Assembly: GCA_007125155.1 (NCBI GenBank)
Contig: SLDR01000029.1
Span: 1-33,538, forward strand
Direction of reading: 5' to 3'
Origin: Candidatus Campbelliibacteriota bacterium
Lineage (GTDB): Bacteria > Patescibacteriota > Minisyncoccia > Phycocordibacterales > CSBR16-193
Length of the DNA stretch: 33,538 bases
Shown here: positions 24,887-31,618 of the stretch, piece by piece
Position numbering within the stretch: position 1 is the stretch's first letter
Layout of the letters: each line of letters starts with the position of its first letter
Notes under the pieces: generated by a model
Seen by the model: the letters and a program-made list of their open reading frames with translations, nothing else
What the model was told of the DNA's origin: nothing
The model's database searches: none
Position numbers and translations under genes: made by a program

Positions 24887-26179
24887 TTATTCATTTTGAT
24901 CATATCTTTTCATTACGTTTCTTAACTCCTCGGTGGCAACTCCCACATCGCTCCAGGGCTCTTTTTTTCCTTTCGGACCCATGATGTATGGATCGGTTCC
25001 TTTTCCGGTTATGAGCACCGAAACACTTTTGTTCTCTTGGGAAATTTCGAGGGCCTTCCCAAGAGCTTCTTTTATGGCCTCGCGTCTATCCATTATGATC
25101 TCGGGATCTTTGTTTTCTACGCCTCTCTTTACGTCCTCGACGATCTTTTCCGGAGATTCATCATAAGGATCCTCGTCGGTGAGAATGATGTGACGGCAAT
25201 ATCTGTCGGCTATTTTACCCATCTCGGGCCTCTTCCAGGCGTCTCTTCCTCCACCGGCGCTTCCCAGAACGCAGATCTTTTCCTCTTTGAAGACATTGTA
25301 TAGTTTCTCAAGCGAATCCGGCGTGTGGGCGTAGTCGACATAAACCCTGAAGGGTTGGCTTTTGGAAACCTTCACCTCTTCAACCCTACCTTTCACCGTT
25401 TCCGTAAGAGCTATAGCTCGTTTTGCGACCGAAAGAGGAAGATCCAAACATTCCGTGGTTCGAAGGGCGGCGCAAATATTGGATACGTTGAATTTACCTC
25501 GCAAAGAAGAAACGATGTGCTCCTTGTTATACACAAAAGAAACTCCATCTTCCGTCTCTTTTAATTCGCAAGCCTGATCGATCGAGAAAGAAGCCTTCTC
25601 CTCAACGTTGACCGAAAGAAAATCCTTGGATTCTTTATCGTCCGAGTTAACTATAATGGATCTTTTCGGTTTTGAGGAACTCTCTAATGACCGTGCCAGA
25701 GAAAGCTTTGCCTGCTTGTATTTCTCATATGATCCGTGAGATTCGATGTGTTCGGGAGACAAGTTTAAGAATAACAGAATATCCATATCAATAAAAGCAT
25801 GTCTATACTGTTTTGCACCTTCCGAGGTCATTTCCAGGACCGCATGAGTGCACCCTTCCTTGACGGCCTCGGAAAGGAATCTTTGCATAAAAGATCTTCC
25901 GGGCATCGTCATCTTTTTTTTGTTACTTATCTTCTTGTTTCCGATGGAGAATTCGATTGTGCTGGTTGAAGCGGTCTTGTATCCGGCAGTGTTCAGTATT
26001 GCGGTAAGTAGCTCGACAGTGGTCGATTTACCTTTGGTTCCGGTAACTCCTATTACAAAGATCTTTTTCGATGGAAACCGATATATAACCGCCCCTGAAA
26101 GAGCGAGAGTATAGTGATAGATCGGACGGAAGACATCCATCATATTTTTGGGAATCAAAGATCTTAAGGAATTTAACAT
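24887..26179 (-). CDS. Mur ligase, MurE-like, with short N-terminus
   Basis: A 430-residue ATP-dependent amino-acid ligase of the Mur family. The P-loop GVTGTKGKSTT lies near residue 45, whereas in standard MurE it is near 110, so most of the N-terminal UDP-MurNAc-binding domain is missing or remodelled into a short, partly hydrophobic lead. The central domain has SPEHIESHGSYEKYKQAK, and the C-terminal domain has VDYAHTPDSLEKLYNVF and GSAGGGRDAWKRPEMGKIA as in MurE. The amino-acid specificity loop reads TDEDPYDESP, not the DNPRxEDP of diaminopimelate enzymes. Likely adds the third residue of the peptidoglycan stem peptide, but with the altered N-terminus this is inferred. Lies 2 nt after ruvA. 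Confidence 0.8.
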   Translation of the reverse strand: MLNSLRSLIPKNMMDVFRPIYHYTLALSGAVIYRFPSKKIFVIGVTGTKGKSTTVELLTAILNTAGYKTASTSTIEFSIGNKKISNKKKMTMPGRSFMQRFLSEAVKEGCTHAVLEMTSEGAKQYRHAFIDMDILLFLNLSPEHIESHGSYEKYKQAKLSLARSLESSSKPKRSIIVNSDDKESKDFLSVNVEEKASFSIDQACELKETEDGVSFVYNKEHIVSSLRGKFNVSNICAALRTTECLDLPLSVAKRAIALTETVKGRVEEVKVSKSQPFRVYVDYAHTPDSLEKLYNVFKEEKICVLGSAGGGRDAWKRPEMGKIADRYCRHIILTDEDPYDESPEKIVEDVKRGVENKDPEIIMDRREAIKEALGKALEISQENKSVSVLITGKGTDPYIMGPKGKKEPWSDVGVATEELRNVMKRYDQNE

Positions 26180-26181
26180 GC

Positions 26182-26751
26182 TCAGGATCCTAATATTTTT
26201 AAAGCGTCTTTTATTCTTTTCTGCGTCTCTTCGTTTTTGTCGGGCATCTTTATTATTACGTCTCTGGCTTCCTTGGCCGAGTAACCTAGACTTGTAAGCG
26301 CTTCGAAAACTTCCGCGTCTGAATTTTCCGTACTTACGGTTTCGCCTTCTTTCAATTTTAATTTACCTCGGAGTTCTATTATGATCTTTTCGGCTATTTT
26401 TTTACCAATACCTGATACGCCGGTGAGTGGTGAAGTGTCGCCCGAAGCCACCGCCTGTCTCAAAAGGGTCGGATTCGTGGCATCCATTATAGACAGGGCG
26501 GATTTCGGACCTATGCCGGATACGGAAATAAGCAACTCAAAGATCGCCAGTTTTTCGGTGGTATTAAAACCGTAGAGGTCGAGGGCATTCTCTCTGACTA
26601 TCAAATGCGTCCAAACCGACAGTTTTTCGTTTTCTTGGATACCACTGTATATGTCTTGTTCCAGGTATACCTTATAACCAACACCGTCGGTGTCAAGAAT
26701 TATCCAAGAGTTGCTTTTGTATGAAACTTTTCCCGTGAGTTTTGCGATCAT
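26182..26751 (-). CDS. ruvA: Holliday junction DNA-binding protein RuvA
   Basis: 189 residues with the three RuvA domains: N-terminal OB fold (MIAKLTGKVSYKSNSWIILD), central helix-hairpin-helix pairs (SVSGIGPKSALSIMDA and GVSGIGKKIAEKIIIEL) and the C-terminal RuvB-interacting domain (EVFEALTSLGYSAKEARDVI). It tetramerises on the junction and recruits RuvB (16439-17446). Coupled to the MurE-like gene with a 2-nt gap, and divergent from rpsT. Confidence 0.95.
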   Translation of the reverse strand: MIAKLTGKVSYKSNSWIILDTDGVGYKVYLEQDIYSGIQENEKLSVWTHLIVRENALDLYGFNTTEKLAIFELLISVSGIGPKSALSIMDATNPTLLRQAVASGDTSPLTGVSGIGKKIAEKIIIELRGKLKLKEGETVSTENSDAEVFEALTSLGYSAKEARDVIIKMPDKNEETQKRIKDALKILGS

Positions 26752-26812
26752 GCCGTTTGTCAGTTATATTACCCTAAATAAACCATACTATAAAGTTGAA
26801 GATCGCATGGGA

Positions 26813-26841
26813 TTGATTTTTATAATATTTTAAGTTACTAT
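26813..26841 (+). promoter_or_regulatory. Promoter for rpsT
   Basis: TTGATT (26813-26818), 17-nt spacer, TACTAT (26836-26841). The ATG at 26851 is 10 nt from the box; an overlapping TATATT (26839-26844) would make it fully leaderless. Confidence 0.45.
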
Positions 26842-26850
26842 ATTCGCGTT

Positions 26851-27123
26851 ATGCCAAACACAAAAGGAGCCCGAAAAGCATTGAGATCTTCCAAGAGAAA
26901 GGCGGTCTTTAATCTTCGACGTAAAGTGGAGATGAAAAAAAGGGTCAAAAGTTTCAGGGAGCTGATAAGGGCTGAAAAATTCAAAGAGGCCAAAGAAGAA
27001 GAACCATTGGTTTATAAAGCTATTGATAAAGCGCAAAAGCGCGGAATAATAAAGAAAAATACCGCTTCCAGAAAAAAATCAAGACTCTCTTCTCTTCTAA
27101 ATAAGTCGCAGGCAAAAAAATAG
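26851..27123 (+). CDS. rpsT: 30S ribosomal protein S20
   Basis: A 90-residue, Lys/Arg-rich, all-helical protein. The start MPNTKGARKALRSSKRKAVFN and the end KRGIIKKNTASRKKSRLSSLLNK match S20 (consensus N-x-S-A-x-K-R-x-R and the C-terminal G-x-I-H/K-x-N-x-A-x-R-x-K-S-R). It binds 16S rRNA in the small subunit. Followed 16 nt later by the acylphosphatase gene. Confidence 0.93.
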   Translation: MPNTKGARKALRSSKRKAVFNLRRKVEMKKRVKSFRELIRAEKFKEAKEEEPLVYKAIDKAQKRGIIKKNTASRKKSRLSSLLNKSQAKK

Positions 27124-27139
27124 TGATCTTATAAAGATA

Positions 27140-27439
27140 ATGAAAGCCTCGTCTTTCAAAAACGGAAAAACAAAGCGCATACACGCCTTCGTTTCGGGTA
27201 AGGTGCAGGGGGTATTTTTCAGGGCAAGTACCGCTGAAGAAGCAAAAAAAGAAGGAATAGACGGATGGGTCCGCAACACTAACGACGGTCGTGTAGAGGT
27301 TGTGGCTGAAGGTGACGAGGAGGCGCTGAAAAAATTCATTGAATTTTTGAAAAAGGGACCCGCGGGGGCTTGGGTTGAAGGTGTTACAATCAAAGAAGAA
27401 AAGCAGTTGAGGGAGAAAGGATTTACCATAAAGCGATGA
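27140..27439 (+). CDS. acyP: Acylphosphatase
   Basis: A 99-residue single-domain alpha/beta enzyme. The phosphate-binding loop VSGKVQGVFFRAS contains the catalytic Arg, and GWVRNTNDGRVEVVAEG contains the catalytic Asn, both at normal spacing. It hydrolyses acyl phosphates such as carbamoyl phosphate or 1,3-bisphosphoglycerate in the cytoplasm. The N-terminal dozen residues (MKASSFKNGKTKR) are a basic extension. Probably cotranscribed with rpsT. Confidence 0.93.
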   Translation: MKASSFKNGKTKRIHAFVSGKVQGVFFRASTAEEAKKEGIDGWVRNTNDGRVEVVAEGDEEALKKFIEFLKKGPAGAWVEGVTIKEEKQLREKGFTIKR

Positions 27440-27541
27440 TCCTCATTCGACTCGGCCTTAGTTTTATTTGCTTTTTTTATTTGTTTTCTCCGGTGCGGTT
27501 TTTTTGATCATTTGCGCAGACCATAATTCATAGTATTCGTG

Positions 27542-27613
27542 TGCTCCCGCCAGGAATCGAACCTGGATTGCCGGTTCCGCAAACCGGAGTTCTATCCATT
27601 AAACTACGGGAGC
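27542..27613 (-). tRNA. tRNA-Arg (GCG anticodon)
   Basis: A full cloverleaf on the minus strand: acceptor arms GCTCCCG and CGGGAGC, discriminator A, anticodon stem CCGGT/ACCGG around the loop TTGCGGA, which places GCG at 34-36, and T-arm CCAGGTTCGATTCCTGG. No encoded CCA. G34 differs from the A34 (inosine) usual for bacterial CGN-reading tRNA-Arg. A short hairpin (TTCAGACC/GGTCTGAA, 27620-27646) lies just upstream of the 5' end. Confidence 0.92.
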
Positions 27614-27800
27614 GACAGATTCAGACCTCATATGCAGGGGTCTGAAAAAACATTCTTTTATTTTTTCTTTTGCCAGTATAACCGTTTGTCACCCCATCGG
27701 CAATAAATGGAGATTCTGAAATAAATAAATCGTTATATTTTTTTAGATTCGTTTTTAAGTACTAAGATCTCTTATTTAAAAAACGAACTCCGATCAGCGT

Positions 27801-28292
27801 TCAGAAACCCATTCGCTCCATAAGCCAATGAAAGAAAGGTTCATATATTTCTTCTTCTTCAAGATATTGGCCGAGGTGCTTTTTTACATCTTCTTCTTTA
27901 ACACCTATGATCTCGATCACCAAAAGGGGTGAGAAAAACTTCTTTGATTTTAAGAGAAGTCTCGGAGGATCTTCCATCTCATTTATCCAAAAACTTTCCA
28001 GGGTTGTGAACGGATACCTGTAAGGACCTATTACGACACCTCCTTTAGTGATCGAAACGTTTATTTCTTTGGGTGGAATGGTTTCAATAAGCAACAAAGC
28101 TATTGTTGCGACCGAGATAAGGATCGCCAATATAATATTACTGAATATTGCAGCTGATATTGCCAGAGCTCCTCCTATTATGGCAACAGAGGCGTACCAC
28201 TCCCCGGACTTATGCCAAAAAGGGTGCTCGGGCGCCTTCCATTTCAGTCCCTCGTATTCTTCACTTATTTCACTTACTTCATTTTCACTCAT
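27801..28292 (-). CDS. Hypothetical membrane protein with two helices and PH-like domain
   Basis: 163 residues. A soluble acidic N-terminus contains LKWKAPEHPFWHKSGEWY, then two adjacent membrane helices (about 33-52 and 54-72) and a beta-rich cytoplasmic C-terminal part (INVSITKGGVVIGPYRYPFTTLESFWI, LLLKSKKFFSPLLVIEI) resembling a PH-like/bacterial PH domain, ending in an acidic helix. I recognise the architecture from CPR genomes but know no function. It stands alone on the minus strand and ends the core-gene part of the window. A TAGAAT box lies about 9 nt before the start. Confidence 0.65.
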   Translation of the reverse strand: MSENEVSEISEEYEGLKWKAPEHPFWHKSGEWYASVAIIGGALAISAAIFSNIILAILISVATIALLLIETIPPKEINVSITKGGVVIGPYRYPFTTLESFWINEMEDPPRLLLKSKKFFSPLLVIEIIGVKEEDVKKHLGQYLEEEEIYEPFFHWLMERMGF

Positions 28293-28640
28293 GGTAATTT
28301 AATTCTACTATCTTTATTGAAAAATAAAAACAAAAAGTAGGCTTAAAGCTCCATTATCAATTCTGTTTTCGGAGAAAGTAAACTTTACAACTTCAGTGAA
28401 GGTTTTCGGTACTTAAATGACTTTGTTCTTAAAATACCCGAAGAATTTTTTCGAGTTCCGACGCAGAAGCGGAAATGCTTCAGCTTCCCCTCCTTACACA
28501 CTTCGTTCGTTGCGGGCTACGTGGGTTAAGTACCCACACGATCAAGCCCTGTAAGGGTATTTTAGCATATTCTCGCCATTAAAATTTAGCTTTGTGGGTC
28601 GCTAATTGTTTTAAGGGTTTGTATTTTTTATAATGTAAAA
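28293..28640. other. Noncoding junction with a 137-bp hairpin element
   Basis: No gene is visible in these 348 bp. The main content is an element bounded by TTAAAATACCC (28429-28439) and GGGTATTTTA (28555-28564), a 10-bp inverted repeat. Inside are GGGCT/AGCCC (28514-28518, 28545-28549) enclosing GTGGGT/ACCCAC (28521-28526, 28532-28537), and a GAAGC/GCTTC hairpin. It resembles a miniature element or structured RNA and marks the change from core genes to accessory genes. Confidence 0.55.
28606..28634 (+). promoter_or_regulatory. Promoter for the zinc-ribbon gene
   Basis: TTGTTT (28606-28611), 17-nt spacer, perfect TATAAT (28629-28634). The ATG at 28641 coincides with the expected transcription start, so the mRNA should be leaderless. 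Confidence 0.6.
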
Positions 28641-29060
28641 ATGGATAAAACAACAGAGTTTAAGAAATTAATGACAAAGGTTTCTTCTGATACCAATACT
28701 ACGCTACCTCAAGGGTATCAGTACAGATATGCCCCATATAACTGCTGGAAATGTAGCAAGGAGATCATTATATATAAATGGGCTAATTCGCTTCTAGAGG
28801 GAGAGATGAGCGAACCACCAGCGCCAATTCCTGTAACTTTAAAACAAAGACATACCGCAATGAGTGATGAAACTTACTGGGCAAATGTTTGTCCAAGCTG
28901 CGACAGTGTACAGGGTGACTTCTTTATCAACCATGAACCAGATTCTCCCTTTTTTGTATTAGATGAAATCATAGATGATGAAAAATCGTTCAATAAGGAT
29001 TTGGAACAAATTGCAGATTATTATTACGGACAAATTGTTTCTTGGCCTCTGCAAAATTAA
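28641..29060 (+). CDS. Zinc-ribbon hypothetical protein
   Basis: 139 residues with two Cys pairs forming a zinc ribbon: NCWKCSKEIIIYKW (about 34-47) and ANVCPSCDSVQGDFFI (about 90-105). The stretch between them contains a Pro-rich loop, and the C-terminal 30 residues are acidic and helical. I have an impression of similar CWKC...CP-x-C-x-x-x-QGDFF sequences in bacterial accessory genes, but I cannot name a family or activity. Cytoplasmic. It is the first accessory gene after the hairpin element, with its own leaderless promoter. Confidence 0.65.
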   Translation: MDKTTEFKKLMTKVSSDTNTTLPQGYQYRYAPYNCWKCSKEIIIYKWANSLLEGEMSEPPAPIPVTLKQRHTAMSDETYWANVCPSCDSVQGDFFINHEPDSPFFVLDEIIDDEKSFNKDLEQIADYYYGQIVSWPLQN

Positions 29061-29081
29061 CGTGAATTTTAGTAATAAGCA

Positions 29082-29124
29082 TTGCCAAATACCAACAAAT
29101 GCCAATTTTTTGGTATAATGGCAA
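29082..29124 (+). promoter_or_regulatory. Palindromic operator over an extended -10 promoter
   Basis: TTGCCAAATACCAA (29082-29095) and TTGGTATAATGGCAA (29110-29124) are near-perfect inverted repeats (one-base indel). The right arm contains the extended -10 TGGTATAAT (29111-29119). A protein bound here would block transcription of the next gene. Confidence 0.55.
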
Positions 29125-29126
29125 AC

Positions 29127-29840
29127 ATGACAGTTGGAGAATTAGTATACAAACAAGCCATAGAACAAGGGCACAACCCTGATTTATTTAAAGGGCTTGT
29201 TTCCCCTTTAGACAGGGTGATGGAGTCATACAGAAATGCTTTTGAGAGATTAGTGGAGCCTATTGAGAGAGTTAACTCTGCTGTTGATTCTATAAGACCT
29301 CAGATAGAGGCGATGCAGAATATGAAGTTGCCAGATGTGTCTGGAATTATCCCGTCATACATGTTCCACGAACAAAGAAAATTTACTCTACCTGAGTTTA
29401 ATAAAGTTCAGGACGTACGAGTAATTAATGCAGAAGAAATTGCGGGCGCGTCAGAAAAGAAAGAGGGTGAATTTGTGCTTTGCTCATATACACTTCCTAA
29501 AAATGCAACTTGGGAATCTTTGTACATCAAGTTTTTAGACGGTCATGTAGTTAAAGTTGAGTACCCGGGAATGAAGACCAAAAAGTTTAATTTTAAAGAG
29601 ATGGGGTTCTCAAATGGAAAGACAACGAGACCTAATATGAAATGGGTACTACTTCAGGCAATCGCAGGAAATGAAGGAGCACTAACAAATGCTAGTTGGG
29701 ATAAAAAGTTTGGGAGAAACGTCAAATATGAACTCAATGAAGGATTGAAAAGATTTTTTGGAATGGATTCACCACCAATTCCTCGCTACACAAAAAAACA
29801 CGGATATAGACCCCTATTTACTATAAAATCAGACAGATAG
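29127..29840 (+). CDS. Hypothetical protein with possible C-terminal winged helix
   Basis: 237 residues from ATG 29127, selected because it lies 8 nt after an extended -10 TATAAT; in-frame codons upstream (29082, 29118) fall inside the promoter. Residues 1-75 are helical (a possible coiled coil around FERLVEPIERVNSAVDSIRP). Residues about 115-165 are beta-rich (FVLCSYTLPKNATWESLYIKF). The last 70 residues (MKWVLLQAIAG through KFGRNVKYELNEGLKRFFGM to GYRPLFTI) look like a winged-helix unit. The operator overlapping its promoter would suit an autoregulating DNA-binding protein; this is inference. No named family recognised. Confidence 0.6.
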   Translation: MTVGELVYKQAIEQGHNPDLFKGLVSPLDRVMESYRNAFERLVEPIERVNSAVDSIRPQIEAMQNMKLPDVSGIIPSYMFHEQRKFTLPEFNKVQDVRVINAEEIAGASEKKEGEFVLCSYTLPKNATWESLYIKFLDGHVVKVEYPGMKTKKFNFKEMGFSNGKTTRPNMKWVLLQAIAGNEGALTNASWDKKFGRNVKYELNEGLKRFFGMDSPPIPRYTKKHGYRPLFTIKSDR

Positions 29841-29968
29841 TCATTTGATATAAAATGACGATACAAAAGACCTTTTGTCGATAGTGCAAAAGGTCTTTTG
29901 TATTAAGGATTTTTTAATATTCATTTCTGCACGAAAAAAAGAAAATTGTCATTTTGTCATTCAATGAC
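29840..29968. repeat. Five copies of GTCATT in direct and inverted order
   Basis: GTCATTT at 29840-29846 and its inverse AAATGAC at 29853-29859; GTCATT at 29948-29953 and 29956-29961; inverse AATGAC at 29963-29968. The last two form the palindrome GTCATTCAATGAC. The set flanks the terminator and precedes the ParB-methylase gene, so operator or ParB-type binding sites are possible. Confidence 0.45.
29861..29903 (+). terminator. Long-stem intrinsic terminator
   Basis: A perfect 17-bp stem, 29861-29877 and 29887-29903 (arm ATACAAAAGACCTTTTG), with a 9-nt loop, ends in T-rich sequence 20 nt after the preceding gene. Confidence 0.7.
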
Positions 29969-30013
29969 GAATAAGGGTAGAAGAGATTAATAAGACCCTC
30001 TTCTCAAATTATT

Positions 30014-31186
30014 ATGTCTAAACAACAAAAGATCACATGGTCATCCTCTGCTCGCAAGTTGAATGATCTGATCAAAAATGGATACAATCCGCGTAAGTTA
30101 AGCGAGAACGAAAAAAGAGACCTAGAAAAATCGGTAAAGGAGTTTGGAACGGTTGTTCCTGTTGTCGTAAATATTGGATCAAGAACCAATATTATTATTG
30201 GGGGTGAACAAAGAGCAAAAGTCTATGCTGACCTTGGTATAGAAAGTATCGAGTGCATGGTTCCTTCTCGAGAACTAACGCTCGAAGAAGAGAAAGAACT
30301 CAATCTCCGCCTCAACAAAAATACAGGCTCATGGAATGAAGAACTTTTAAAAGAATTCGATATGAGTTTGCTCCTTGATGTCGGATTTGGGGACGATGAA
30401 CTCCAAAATTTATTTGATGATGTCGATGTTATCAATGACGACTTTGATATTGAGAAAGCACTCGAGGAAACAATTACACCGAGAGTAAAATCGGGAGAGA
30501 TTTGGGAACTTGGAAATCATAGATTTCTTGTTGGCGATTCTACCAACCAAAAACTTGTACAGAAACTTATGAAGGGAGATTTGGCGGACATCGTCTACTG
30601 CGATCCGCCGTACAACATCGGACTAGATTATTCCAAGGGAGTTGGAAATAAAGAAAAATATCAGGGCTCGTATTCCGCAAAAGATGACTCTAAAAAAGAT
30701 TCTGTCTATATGGAGTTTTTGGACAAGAGCCTTGAAACTGCAAAAAGCGTGAGCAAGACAAACGCCCACTATTTCTATTGGTGTGATTCTTCATACATTT
30801 GGATGACTCAGACTTTGTACGCCAAGCACAAGATTAATGCTAAGCGTGTAGTTCTGTGGCTCAAGAACAATCAAAATCCGACTCATAAAATTGCATTTAA
30901 TAAAGTATATGAACCGTGCATCTATGGAACCACTGGGAAACCATATCTCAACACTGGAATGAATAATTCTAATGAGATCCTTAACCAAGAAGTGACCACT
31001 GGCAATCAGGTTCATGACGAAATACTCGACATGATAGATATATGGATTGAAAAAAGAGATAACGCCCAAGCGTATCAGCACCCCACCCAGAAGCCTGTAA
31101 CTTTAAATGAAAAGCCGTTTAAAAGATGTAGCGCACCTCTCCATATTGTCTTCAGTGGATTTGCTAATAATGGCCTAGGCAGATAG
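30014..31186 (+). CDS. ParB-domain DNA methyltransferase fusion, C-terminally truncated
   Basis: 390 residues. Residues about 10-95 are a ParB/Srx-like nuclease-type domain (NPRKLSENEKRDLEKSVKEF, IIGGEQRAKVYADLG). Residues about 155-375 are a beta-class N4/N6 methyltransferase with CDPPYNIGLDYS as catalytic motif IV and HPTQKPVTLNEKPFKRC near the end. After RCSAP the expected SAM-binding motif (V-L-D-x-F-G-G-S-G-x-T) should follow, but the frame reads LHIVFSGFANNGLGR and stops. Motif I and the closing segment are therefore missing, and the enzyme is probably inactive, a truncated remnant. Such fusions are usual in phages and mobile elements. The break near 31135 adjoins the hairpin-rich noncoding region. 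Confidence 0.75.
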   Translation: MSKQQKITWSSSARKLNDLIKNGYNPRKLSENEKRDLEKSVKEFGTVVPVVVNIGSRTNIIIGGEQRAKVYADLGIESIECMVPSRELTLEEEKELNLRLNKNTGSWNEELLKEFDMSLLLDVGFGDDELQNLFDDVDVINDDFDIEKALEETITPRVKSGEIWELGNHRFLVGDSTNQKLVQKLMKGDLADIVYCDPPYNIGLDYSKGVGNKEKYQGSYSAKDDSKKDSVYMEFLDKSLETAKSVSKTNAHYFYWCDSSYIWMTQTLYAKHKINAKRVVLWLKNNQNPTHKIAFNKVYEPCIYGTTGKPYLNTGMNNSNEILNQEVTTGNQVHDEILDMIDIWIEKRDNAQAYQHPTQKPVTLNEKPFKRCSAPLHIVFSGFANNGLGR

Positions 31187-31448
31187 CAAAAAGCTCCCCG
31201 CCAGGCAGATGGGCGTAAACCCATCCATGCCGGTTTCCCGACACGACCGTCCAAGGTACTCCTGACGAGGAGTTCTTTACCTTGGACGGATTTCTAAGCC
31301 ATACCCACCGAAATTATCAATGGGGTTAGGCCGTATTCAATTGTCAATTGAATTCTACCAATTTAACGGCCGAATTCCTAGCTTCCTTATAGCTTAAATG
31401 ATAGGGTTTGCGAAGAGGAGTTGCCAAGGTCGGGACATTGCCCAGCCC
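31187..31448. other. Hairpin-dense noncoding stretch
   Basis: No ORF. Several strong inverted repeats follow one another: GATGGG/CCCATC (31208-31213, 31220-31225, extended by GGCA/TGCC); an 11-bp stem CCGTCCAAGGT/ACCTTGGACGG (31247-31257, 31279-31289) with an inner ACTCCT/AGGAGT stem; GGCCGT/ACGGCC (31329-31334, 31366-31371) enclosing ATTCAATTG-T-CAATTGAAT (31335-31353); and GGG-ACATTG-CCC near 31433. The density suggests a structured RNA or remnants of a mobile element. Confidence 0.5.
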
Positions 31449-31476
31449 TTGACAGAATGGTTAGTTATGATATAAT
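31449..31476 (+). promoter_or_regulatory. Strong promoter of the DGR target gene
   Basis: Perfect TTGACA (31449-31454), 16-nt spacer, perfect TATAAT (31471-31476) preceded by TGA (extended -10). Expected start is about 31483, giving a 5' leader of about 135 nt, in contrast to the very short leaders elsewhere in the window. Confidence 0.75.
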
Positions 31477-31498
31477 ATCAAAATAGTTCTTTGATATT
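31474..31498. promoter_or_regulatory. Operator-like palindrome at the target-gene promoter
   Basis: AATATCAAA (31474-31482) and TTTGATATT (31490-31498) form a perfect 9-bp inverted repeat with a 7-nt spacer, overlapping the -10 box and the expected transcription start. It could bind a repressor or form a 5' RNA hairpin. Confidence 0.5.
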
Positions 31499-31509
31499 AG
31501 GTTCAGGAC

Positions 31510-31560
31510 ATGAGGTGAGCTTTTTGTGGCTTTATACAGGCCTTAGAAAGCTCGCCTCAT
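31510..31560 (+). promoter_or_regulatory. Stem-loop in the 5' leader of the DGR target gene
   Basis: ATGAGGTGAGC (31510-31520) pairs with GCTCGCCTCAT (31550-31560) over 11 bp, one pair being G-U. It lies within the transcribed leader upstream of the Shine-Dalgarno site and may affect translation or mRNA stability. Confidence 0.5.
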
Positions 31561-31618
31561 GTTGAGGCAAGTCGCTTGTCCGAGCGGTTCGGATAATCAA
31601 ACGAAAGGAGATAACGTC

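Noticed and set aside
31320-31375. Integron attC site (GTTAGGC ... ATTTAAC)
   Set aside because: The core-like motifs occur in the wrong order for an attC (RYYYAAC must come first), and no integrase or cassette array is visible.
31559-31618. Upstream start (ATG 31559) for the target gene
   Set aside because: It overlaps the 3' arm of the leader stem and lacks an SD, while ATG 31619 has AAAGGAG at ideal spacing.
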